Below, piece after piece: positions 57,667 to 64,000 of a stretch of 64,000 bases of DNA. Source of the DNA: CAVTND01 sp963735955 (GTDB lineage: Bacteria > Pseudomonadota > Gammaproteobacteria > Burkholderiales > Burkholderiaceae_F); assembly GCA_963735955.1 (NCBI GenBank), contig CAVTND010000012.1, positions 425,436-489,435 of the forward strand, given 5' to 3'. Under the pieces are notes generated by a model that made no database searches, was not told where the DNA came from, and worked only from the letters and a program-made list of their open reading frames with translations. The number at the start of each line of letters is the position of its first letter. The first letter of the stretch is position 1. A program made the translations under genes and the position numbers.

Positions 57667-59490
57667 GTGGCCGGGCAAGCGGCGATGCGGCTTCTGGCTG
57701 TCCTCGCAGTCATTGGCTCGGCGGCACCGTCAGGGTTCGCCTGGGCGGCAAACAGCGCGGACACTTCCAAGTCTCAAGCGAAGGTCGCGCGCCCGAACAT
57801 TGTGTTCCTGCTGTTCGACGACATCGGCTTCAGCGACTTCGGCGCTTACGGCAGCGAAATCGCGACGCCGAACATCGACGCACTGGCGCGCAGCGGCGTG
57901 CGATTCAGCAATTTCCACACGGCTTCGACCTGCGAGGCCACGCGAGTCATGCTGCAGTCCGGTGTCGACAACCATCGCGCCGGCGCCGGCACGCTTGGCG
58001 TTGTCATCGCCGACAACCAGAAGGGCAAGCCTGGATACGAAGGCTATCTGTCCGACGAGGTGCATAGCCTTGGCCAGCTGATGCGCGACGGCGGTTATGC
58101 CACCTACTACGCCGGCAAGTGGAACATCGGAAAGGGCGTGGAGCGCAGCCCCGGCACGCGCGGCTGGGATCGCTATGTCGCCCTTGAACAGACCGGCGCC
58201 GACAACTTCGAGGCCAAGGTCTACGCGCCGTTCGACCTTGAGGCCGTGTGGTGGGAAGACGGCAGGCTTGCCGAGCTGCCAAAGGACTTTTTCTCGACGC
58301 AGCACTATTTCGACAAGGCGATCCAGTACATCGATGAAGGCCGCGGTCGCGGCAAACCATTCATGGCCATGATCGCTTTGCAGGCGGTGCATTCCCCACT
58401 GCAAGCGCCACAGGCTGATATCGACCAGCAGCGCGGCCGCTACGAGCTCGGCTGGGAGAAGGTGCGCGAGGCGCGCTACCGGCGCCAGGTCGTGATGGGA
58501 TTGATGCCCGATGGCCTGCAGCTGCCGCGCGCACCGTACACGCGGGAATGGGCGAGCCTGACGGTCGAAGAGCGGCGCGACGCGGCCAAGCGCATGGCGG
58601 TGTACGCAGCGATGCTGTCCAATGCCGATGCGCAGCTTGGTCGCTTCACAGACTATCTGAAGAAGATCGGCGAGTTCGACAACACGGTGTTCATCGTCAT
58701 GTCGGACAACGGGGCCGATCCCTACGACCTGGCACGCGTGAATCTGCCGTTTCGGCTCTGGTATGCAATCAATCGCTCACTGGGTCATGAGCGCATGGGC
58801 AACAGGGGCAGCTACGTTCATTACGGCGTGAACTGGGCTGAGGTCTCCAATACGCCATTTGCGCTGTTCAAGGGCACGGCAAACGAGGGCGGGCTGCGAG
58901 TGCCGCTCATCGTCAGCTGGCCGGCGCGCATCCGGGGCGATCGCATCAGCGATCAGTTCAGCTATGCAACCGATTTCCTGCCGACTGTGCTCGATCTCGC
59001 CGGCATTCCATTGCCCGGTGACGACTACCAGGGCAGGAAGCTGCATCGCCCAACCGGTGTCAGCCTCCTGCCTGTGCTCGAAGGCACGGCATCGTCCGTG
59101 CACGGGCCCGACCACGTTACTGGATTTGAGAGCACCGGCGGCTTCGCCATTTTTCGCGGTGACTACAAGCTGGTGAAGGATTCAGCCGGCGAGGGTTCAT
59201 GGCGCCTGTTCGACCTGCGCCGCGATCCGACGGAAAGCCGCGATCTCGCGGCACTCGAGCCCGCGATCCACAAGGCACTGCTGGCCGAGGTCGAGAAATA
59301 CAAGCTGGCCAACGGCGTGGTGATGCCGGAGCCCGGCTACGACGGTCTCAGGCAATTGTTGAAGAACAACTGGCTGATTTTGCTGCGTCAATTGTGGCCG
59401 CTGCTGGTTGCCGGACTGCTTGCACTGCTGCTGCTGTCATTCGCTGTCTTGCGCCTGTTTCGACGCTTGATGCGCGTCCGAAGTACCTGA
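57667..59490 (+). CDS. Membrane-anchored arylsulfatase
   Basis: The start is ambiguous: GTG at 57,667 has AAAGGGA 7 nt upstream, while ATG at 57,685 begins the signal peptide MRLLAVLAVIGSAAPSGFAW. The mature sulfatase domain opens PNIVFLLFDDIGFSDFGAYG with metal-binding Asp pair. The catalytic site is STCEATRVMLQSG, a C-x-A-x-R form rather than C-x-P-S-R, so the Cys may be oxidised to formylglycine by a radical-SAM maturase. Other conserved parts are YYAGKWNIGKG, FIVMSDNGADP and RVPLIVSWPARI. One C-terminal membrane helix (PLLVAGLLALLLLSFAVL) would anchor it with the enzyme in the periplasm. Confidence 0.87.
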   Translation: MAGQAAMRLLAVLAVIGSAAPSGFAWAANSADTSKSQAKVARPNIVFLLFDDIGFSDFGAYGSEIATPNIDALARSGVRFSNFHTASTCEATRVMLQSGVDNHRAGAGTLGVVIADNQKGKPGYEGYLSDEVHSLGQLMRDGGYATYYAGKWNIGKGVERSPGTRGWDRYVALEQTGADNFEAKVYAPFDLEAVWWEDGRLAELPKDFFSTQHYFDKAIQYIDEGRGRGKPFMAMIALQAVHSPLQAPQADIDQQRGRYELGWEKVREARYRRQVVMGLMPDGLQLPRAPYTREWASLTVEERRDAAKRMAVYAAMLSNADAQLGRFTDYLKKIGEFDNTVFIVMSDNGADPYDLARVNLPFRLWYAINRSLGHERMGNRGSYVHYGVNWAEVSNTPFALFKGTANEGGLRVPLIVSWPARIRGDRISDQFSYATDFLPTVLDLAGIPLPGDDYQGRKLHRPTGVSLLPVLEGTASSVHGPDHVTGFESTGGFAIFRGDYKLVKDSAGEGSWRLFDLRRDPTESRDLAALEPAIHKALLAEVEKYKLANGVVMPEPGYDGLRQLLKNNWLILLRQLWPLLVAGLLALLLLSFAVLRLFRRLMRVRST

Positions 59491-59755
59491 GACGCAGGGC
59501 CTGACAAGCAGGTGATCCTGTCGCCGATGACTTGGCCAGGCGCAAACTTCTCGGTTCAAAGGCCCCGAACATGAGGGCCGCGAAGCTCTCGAACAGAACC
59601 GCAGCTGCAACAAGTTGAAGCGGCCAGTGCCCTCGGCAACTGTGCGCCGGCGAGCTCAGGGATACATGGCAGCAAGGCTGTGATTCTGGCAGACTCGTTC
59701 CGCTCCGCGTCGGACCAGCGCTCAAGTACGTGGCGGGCATTGGACGAATCCTCCC

Positions 59756-60772
59756 ATGAGTACGATTGGCTCGCGATTCATTCCACCCGCACTGCGCGCG
59801 GGTGGTGTTTTGCTGTCGCTGATCGCTGCCGCCTGGCTCGGCGCTTGCCGCAAGGAGCCGCCCAAGCTGGTGCCGGCGCCGCTCGAGGTGACCGTGCTCG
59901 AACTTCAGGCGCGCGATGTCCCGGTGACCAATGAGTATGTGGCGCAGACGCAGAGCTCGCAGGCAGTCAACATCCAGGCGCGGGTGTCCGGATTTCTCGA
60001 CAAGCGGGTCTATACCGAAGGCTCAGTGGTCAAGGCGGGCCAGGTGCTGTTCCAGATCGATCCCAAGCCATTCCAGGTGCAGGTCGATGGCGCGGCCGCG
60101 GCGATGCAGCGCAACCAGGCCTCGCTCGAAGTCGCCACTGCCAATCTGAAGCGCACCAAGCCTCTTGTCGAGCAGAACGCGCTGTCGCAGAAGGACCTCG
60201 ACGATGCACAAGGCCAGTACGAGCAGGCCGCCGCCGCGGTCGCGCAATCGAAGGCGCAGCTCGATTCGGCCAAGCTCGACCTGTCCTACACGACGATCAC
60301 TTCGCCGGTGGCGGGCGTCACGAGTTTCTCGGCAGTCGCCGAAGGCACCTATGTCAGTTCGACCAACAGCCAGCTGACGACGGTGTCGGTGCTGACCCCG
60401 ATGTGGGTCAACTTCAGCATTTCCGAGAACGAAGTCGAACGCATCCGCGCCAACATTGCCAAGGGCCAGCTGCGACTGCCGGTCGACCGGCAGATGGAGG
60501 TCGAAGTCGAACTCGGTGACAACGTGCTGTTTCCGCACACCGGCAGGATCACTTTCGCCGATCCCTCGTACAACTCGCAGACCGGCACGTTCCTGATCCG
60601 TGCCACCGTCGACAATCCGGATGGGGTGCTGCGACCCAACCAGTTCGTGCGCGCGCGGGTCATGGGCGCAGTGCGACCGAACGCGATCAAATCTGCCCGA
60701 GGCAGCCACTTTCCCAATCTGTTGGGACTCGATAGAGTGGCATTTCCAATTTTCGTTGCCCTGCCCTCTTGA
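59756..60772 (+). CDS. RND efflux periplasmic adaptor, truncated at 60,688
   Basis: The start MSTIGSRFIPPALRAGGVLL leads to a lipobox (AAWLGAC) and an HlyD/AcrA-type membrane-fusion protein. A lipoyl half-domain (NIQARVSGFLDKRVYTEGSV), an alpha-hairpin (LVEQNALSQKDLDDAQGQYE), the second lipoyl half (TTITSPVAGVTSF) and a beta-barrel (RPNQFVRARVMGAVRPNAI) are present. Homology stops after residue 311; family members continue for about 70 more residues with a VPQ-type motif. The last 27 codons are unrelated and lower in GC. No RND pump gene follows. The truncation coincides with a change of sequence character. Confidence 0.85.
   Translation: MSTIGSRFIPPALRAGGVLLSLIAAAWLGACRKEPPKLVPAPLEVTVLELQARDVPVTNEYVAQTQSSQAVNIQARVSGFLDKRVYTEGSVVKAGQVLFQIDPKPFQVQVDGAAAAMQRNQASLEVATANLKRTKPLVEQNALSQKDLDDAQGQYEQAAAAVAQSKAQLDSAKLDLSYTTITSPVAGVTSFSAVAEGTYVSSTNSQLTTVSVLTPMWVNFSISENEVERIRANIAKGQLRLPVDRQMEVEVELGDNVLFPHTGRITFADPSYNSQTGTFLIRATVDNPDGVLRPNQFVRARVMGAVRPNAIKSARGSHFPNLLGLDRVAFPIFVALPS
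60685..60688. other. Composition and homology breakpoint at a GATC
   Basis: RND-adaptor homology ends at the Ile codon inside GATC (60,685-60,688). Downstream sequence is less GC-rich by eye and encodes genes of a different taxonomic flavour. The window itself also begins with GATC. This may be a chimeric join, an integration point or a deletion edge. Confidence 0.65.
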
Positions 60773-60818
60773 CTGTCATATCTTCATTGCTTGAGTGGAC
60801 GATCGGGAGGGAATTAGC

Positions 60819-61193
60819 GTGCTGAAATTCTGGTTTGTTCTAGGTTGCTTCACCGCTGGACTAGGAGTCGCAGCAGGTGCTTTCGGTGCTCATGCGCTGA
60901 AACAACGCTTGCCCGCAGATCTGTTGAACGTTTTCGAAACAGGGGTTCGCTATCAGATGTATCACGCCTTTGGTTTGCTGGCGGTGGCCTTCGCCACGGA
61001 TCGCTGGCCTGGCGTGAACTTCAACTTGGTTGGCTGGCTGTTTCTGATTGGTATCGTCCTCTTTTCGGGAAGTCTATACGCACTCTGCCTCAGCGGCATG
61101 CGGGTTCTGGGAGCGATTACGCCCCTCGGCGGACTCTGTTTTCTAACAGCTTGGGCGCTGCTGGCATGGGAAGTATGGTCAAGCCAGGGTTAG
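60819..61193 (+). CDS. DUF423 family small membrane protein
   Basis: The start is a GTG at 60,819 with GGGAGG 8 nt upstream, giving 124 residues (LKFWFVLGCFTAGLGVAAGA). Four hydrophobic segments and the motif GAFGAHALKQRL plus FETGVRYQMYHAFGLLAVAF identify DUF423 (YgdD-like). Function unknown; the family is widespread in the inner membrane. The codons are AT-richer than those upstream. It is the first gene after the breakpoint and is convergent with DUF1501 (137 nt between stops, nothing seen there). Confidence 0.85.
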   Translation: MLKFWFVLGCFTAGLGVAAGAFGAHALKQRLPADLLNVFETGVRYQMYHAFGLLAVAFATDRWPGVNFNLVGWLFLIGIVLFSGSLYALCLSGMRVLGAITPLGGLCFLTAWALLAWEVWSSQG

Positions 61194-61330
61194 TTCTCGA
61201 TACAAGAATGGCTCTTACGCTTCCAGGTCTCGATCTCAACGGACGAGCGACAGGGCGTCCCTACCAGTCCCTGCCGGTGTTTGCCTCAAAGAGCATGGCC
61301 AAGAGAAGATTTGAATCAGATCAATATGGA

Positions 61331-62779
61331 CTAAACAATCTTCTCAATGACGATCCCTTGAAGCTCCGTCAGACGTTCTTCGCGACCCAGGTGCAGGTAA
61401 GTCAACTGATTCTGGTCGAGCCCCAATTGATTCAGGATCGTGGCGTGCAGATCTCGAAAGTGAACTCTGTCCTCGATGGCGTGAATTCCTAGATCGTCAG
61501 TCTTTCCGACAACAGTTCCTCCTTTGATCCCACCACCCGCCATCCACCAGGTAAATCCCGTGGGACTGTGGTCACGACCCAAAGTGGTGGAGTCATCCCC
61601 TTCAGCCAAGGCCGTTCGTCCGAACTCTCCACCCCAGACCACCAGCGTGGAGTCCAAAAGGCCCCGGCGCTTGAGGTCTTTCAGTAATCCCGCTACCGGC
61701 TTATCTGTCTGACCGGCAAGTCGGTGGTGATTCTCCTCGAGATCATTGTGCGCATCCCATTGCAAATCGCCGGGCCCTCCCCCCGCAACCACACAAACGA
61801 AGCGCACTCCCTTCTCGACCATCCGTCGAGCTAATAGGCAGCGCCGACCAAAATCGTCGGTGGGATGCTTCGCTATTCCGTACAGTGCCTTTGTTTCTTC
61901 CGGTTCTGTCGATATGTCCACCACCTGCGGCGCTTCGGTTTGCATGCGGAAAGCAAGCTCGTACGAGGCAATCTTGGCAGAGATCTCACTATCCTCCTTG
62001 GTCAAGTTGGCCTGCCCCAGATCCTTGATGAGATCAATCGCTCGCCGTCTTTGCTGTAGGCTGACCCCTTTGGGCAAATCTAGGTTCAAGATTGGACTCT
62101 CTCCTGAGCGGATCGTTGTTGGCTGATAAACCGCCGGCAAAAAGCCCTGCCCATACATGGGTTGACCCCCTTCCAGCGCTCCTTCAGGGGCAGGCATGAC
62201 CACGTAGGAAGGCAAGGAATCGCTCTCCGCGCCCAATCCGTAAATAACCCAGGACCCCATGCTGGGAAATCCAGGGACTACTCTTCCACTCATCATCTGA
62301 TACTGTGCGGCGGAGTGGACAATGATATCGCAATAACAGGAGCGGATGACGGCCATGTCGTCCACACATGCCCCAATGTTGGGCAAAAGGTCTGAAACTT
62401 CGATGCCTGACTTGCCATATTTCTGAAACGTGCGTCGCGAAGCGAGCAACCTAGCATTGGGTTTCAGGAATTGTGACCTGATAGGACCAAAACTGGAGGG
62501 TAGCGGTTGCCCCTCCAGTTTGTTGAGAAGCGGCTTGGGATCGAAGGTGTCCATCTGACTGGGTCCCCCAGCCATGAACAAGAGGATGACCGACTTAGCC
62601 TTGGCTTCCTTGTGGGGTTTCCTGGGCGCTAGGGGATTAAGGACTTCGGCTGTTGCGGCATGAAGCAGGTCGCGTTGAAGCAAGAATGCAAGCGCCATTC
62701 CGCCAAAACCCGCCGCCGATTGGCAGATGAATTCGCGCCGCGACTTCGGAACTCGAACATGGGATCCATCGTTTATCAT
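61331..62779 (-). CDS. DUF1501 family secreted protein
   Basis: The ATG at 62,779 is preferred over 62,803 because AAGGAGG stands 5 nt upstream. The 482-residue protein begins MINDGSHVRVPKSRREFICQ with a twin-arginine-like signal (RRxF, then a hydrophobic stretch). The body has the DUF1501 sulfatase/phosphatase-like core: SVILLFMAGGPSQMDTFDPK, GLLDSTLVVWGGEFGRTALA and DHSPTGFTWWMAGGGIKGG. In Planctomycetes and Verrucomicrobia it is almost always encoded directly after a DUF1549/DUF1553 cytochrome-type protein, as here except for the inserted gene. Function not established. Confidence 0.9.
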   Translation of the reverse strand: MINDGSHVRVPKSRREFICQSAAGFGGMALAFLLQRDLLHAATAEVLNPLAPRKPHKEAKAKSVILLFMAGGPSQMDTFDPKPLLNKLEGQPLPSSFGPIRSQFLKPNARLLASRRTFQKYGKSGIEVSDLLPNIGACVDDMAVIRSCYCDIIVHSAAQYQMMSGRVVPGFPSMGSWVIYGLGAESDSLPSYVVMPAPEGALEGGQPMYGQGFLPAVYQPTTIRSGESPILNLDLPKGVSLQQRRRAIDLIKDLGQANLTKEDSEISAKIASYELAFRMQTEAPQVVDISTEPEETKALYGIAKHPTDDFGRRCLLARRMVEKGVRFVCVVAGGGPGDLQWDAHNDLEENHHRLAGQTDKPVAGLLKDLKRRGLLDSTLVVWGGEFGRTALAEGDDSTTLGRDHSPTGFTWWMAGGGIKGGTVVGKTDDLGIHAIEDRVHFRDLHATILNQLGLDQNQLTYLHLGREERLTELQGIVIEKIV

Positions 62780-63192
62780 GAGACCTCCTTCCCAAGAAGC
62801 CACAGAGGCACAGAGCCACGGAGAATGTCAAAGGGCATACCTTTTGATTCCATCTTTAGTCTAGAGTTGAAATTGATTAACAAGCCCAATTTCTTGCCTG
62901 TAATTCGCAAATAGGTCAAAATCTGGGCCTCGAAAACAGGATCAAATCTCTCAACGCTCTTGACCTCAACAATGACCATATCCTCAACCAGCAAATCGAC
63001 ACGATATTCCCCAATAGTTCTTCCTTTATAGATTACGGGTACGACGAGTTGCCGTTGATATTTCCAACCCGCGTCCTCAAGCTCGATGCAACAGGCTGAC
63101 TCATAAGTACCTTCCAAAAGGCCCGGGCCGAGACGGCGGTGAACCTCGATAGCACACCCGATGATGCTTTCGGTGAGATGGTTTATGTCCAT
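62776..63192 (-). CDS. GxxExxY protein, PD-(D/E)XK nuclease-like
   Basis: A 138-residue protein starting MDINHLTESIIGCAIEVHRR. The family signature GLLEGTY is at residues 24-30 (Gly24, Glu27, Tyr30). A nuclease-like core follows with Asp66 in YRVDLLVED, then Glu76 and Lys78 in VIVEVKS, matching the D-(x)9-ExK pattern of PD-(D/E)XK proteins. The start codon forms the inner end of the right inverted repeat, while the C-terminal codons pass through the left repeat and use about 7 codons of flanking DNA. Its stop overlaps the DUF1501 start (ATGA). Activity is unknown; the family is scattered by transfer among environmental bacteria. Confidence 0.9.
   Translation of the reverse strand: MDINHLTESIIGCAIEVHRRLGPGLLEGTYESACCIELEDAGWKYQRQLVVPVIYKGRTIGEYRVDLLVEDMVIVEVKSVERFDPVFEAQILTYLRITGKKLGLLINFNSRLKMESKGMPFDILRGSVPLWLLGKEVS
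62799..62827 (+). repeat. Left inverted repeat of octamer units
   Basis: Starts GCCACAGAGGCACAGAGCCA and consists of three direct octamers of the form CACAGAGN, CACAGAGN, CACGGAGN. On the minus strand it encodes the LRGSVPLWLL end of the GxxExxY protein. Confidence 0.85.
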
Positions 63193-63218
63193 CCTCTGTG
63201 ACTCTGTACCTCTGTGGC
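63190..63218 (-). repeat. Right inverted repeat of octamer units
   Basis: On the minus strand it starts GCCACAGAGGTACAGAGTCA and ends in the ATG of the GxxExxY gene. Four mismatches (all transitions) separate it from the left copy. Confidence 0.85.
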
Positions 63219-63221
63219 CAA

Positions 63222-64000
63222 TTAGTTTACGTACAGAAAACCCGGCAGATTGAAGATCGCCAAAGCGAAGTCACGCAGCGCAGCTGCGGTCGCGGATCGA
63301 GTTTGTAAGTCATCCCTGACGGGCCCAGCCAGTTGAGCTCCTGGAGTACCTGCACACCCAAAAGCTGCTTCTGTTCTGTCAGGAACCGCCTACCCAGTTC
63401 GCGCTCTTTAGCGCTCGGAAGCCGACCTGTCGCCAAGCGAAACGCTCTCTCAACCAGCGCATCGGGATCAGAGCCGCTCTCCCTTAACAACCGTCCAACC
63501 AATTCGGCAGCTTGAGCATTGCTAAAATCTCCATTCATCAATTCCAAAGCCTGAAGGGCATGGGTACTCTGTTCACGGCGGGCGCAGGAGTTCTGCATGT
63601 CCGGTGAATCAAATGCCTCCATGAAAGGGAGTCGCAAATTACGTTTGGCAACTAGGTAAACACTACGACGGTTGTGCTCCCAGACGTCTGGTGTGGCGAC
63701 CCACTGCTTCGGGTTATAAAGCTGCTTGGTGAGAGTCTGTTGCACGGGAACAAAGACTCCCGGACCGCCGGTCTTGAGATTCAAGTTCCCTGCCACAGAG
63801 AGCATGCTGTCGCGAAATTCCTCGGCCTCAAGCCTTCGACGGTTGAACCGCCAGAAGAGACGATTGTCCGGATCCTTCACCAGATTTGTTTGGGGAGTCT
63901 TCTCGGAGTCTCCCTCACTAGCCAATTGGTAGGCATTAGAAAGGACGATGAGACGGTGCATCGCCTTCACGCTCCATCGTTGTCTCACAAACTCAGTCGC
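63222..64000 (-). CDS. DUF1553 (PSD1-type) protein, 3' part, with a late frameshift
   Basis: The reading frame enters from beyond the window. Visible parts include MHRLIVLSNAYQLASEGD, NRLFWRFNRRRLEAEEFRDS, GPGVFVPVQQTLTKQLYNP and REQSTHALQALELMNGDFSN, all typical of DUF1553. Near 63,330 the frame must change to reach the normal C-terminus RDFALAIFNLPGFLYVN with TAA at 63,224-63,222. The family belongs with DUF1549 and cytochrome-like domains in large Planctomycetes/Verrucomicrobia proteins of unknown role. The true start lies outside the window. Confidence 0.87.

Larger units (their letters stand above)
62799..63218. mobile_element. Putative single-gene cassette bounded by 29-bp inverted repeats
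   Basis: Repeats at 62,799-62,827 and 63,190-63,218 are inverted copies matching at 25 of 29 positions. They enclose nearly all of the GxxExxY gene. The outer right end is 3 nt from the DUF1553 stop, and the outer left end leaves only the ribosome-binding site before DUF1501. Removing it would join the two genes with about 22 nt between. I saw no clear target duplication. Confidence 0.6.

Noticed and set aside
1..64000. CRISPR arrays, tRNA and rRNA genes
   Set aside because: No regularly spaced repeats and no cloverleaf or rRNA signatures were noticed on reading both strands.

Overview
The window reads as a chromosomal segment of a high-GC betaproteobacterium. The order hpf-rpoN-lptB-lptA-lptC-kdsC-kdsD, a divergent uvrA/ssb pair, 2-aminoethylphosphonate genes of the Burkholderiales type and a PEP-CTERM protein all fit that group. 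The last 3.3 kb (from about 60,688) do not: GC and codon use drop by eye, and the genes (DUF423, DUF1501, a GxxExxY protein, DUF1553) are typical of Planctomycetes/Verrucomicrobia-like genomes, so that tail is probably a chimeric join or foreign DNA.

Layout. 1-5,475 (minus): lipopolysaccharide transport and Kdo synthesis operon with sigma-54 and the start of hpf. 5.6-13.1 kb: KefB/C-like antiporter, UDP-glucuronate 4-epimerase, uvrA, ssb and an AEC-type permease. 13.2-15.9 kb: a histidinol-phosphatase-like gene and a thioredoxin-fold lipoprotein separated by a 280-bp MITE-like element. 15.9-27.1 kb: a complete 2-aminoethylphosphonate island. A minus-strand operon (phnR, phnA, phnY, an Na/Pi cotransporter and a PhnZ-like HD oxygenase) lies divergent to a plus-strand operon (periplasmic binding protein, ATPase, fused permease, phnW), with a GntR-type palindrome between them. 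Imported 2-aminoethylphosphonate would be transaminated, oxidised to phosphonoacetate and hydrolysed to acetate and phosphate. 27.4-30.0 kb: a sigma-54-type promoter, a PEP-CTERM protein and a TPR lipoprotein.

30.1-48.6 kb is one long minus-strand catabolic run: EamA exporter, alanine dehydrogenase, dimethylglycine/sarcosine dehydrogenase-like flavoprotein, aldehyde dehydrogenase, enoyl-CoA hydratase, PuuD-like amidotransferase, iron alcohol dehydrogenase, AidB-like acyl-CoA dehydrogenase, BKACE enzyme, then a liu/atu-type acyl-CoA carboxylase set (alpha, hydratase, dehydrogenase, beta, SDR). 48.7-54.9 kb (plus) holds an SCP2 protein, a MerR regulator, acyl-CoA dehydrogenase, PhyH dioxygenase, thiolase and a FadJ-like fusion, with an acyl-CoA synthetase on the opposite strand. 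Together they suggest degradation of branched, possibly isoprenoid, acyl chains. 56.9-60.7 kb: a cysteine-protease/transglutaminase-like unknown, a membrane-anchored sulfatase and a truncated RND adaptor.

Sequence quality varies. About 41.0-50.75 kb is full of mostly single-base insertions that break every gene, while the neighbours are nearly clean, so I treat these as consensus errors and report whole genes. Isolated frameshifts also occur in the Na/Pi transporter, phnA, several genes at 30-34.6 kb, the thiolase and the acyl-CoA synthetase. I found no rRNA, tRNA or CRISPR array.

The most unusual object is at 62,776-63,218: a one-gene cassette encoding a predicted PD-(D/E)XK-like protein, bounded by 29-bp inverted repeats built from CACAGAG-type octamers and sitting between two genes that are normally adjacent.
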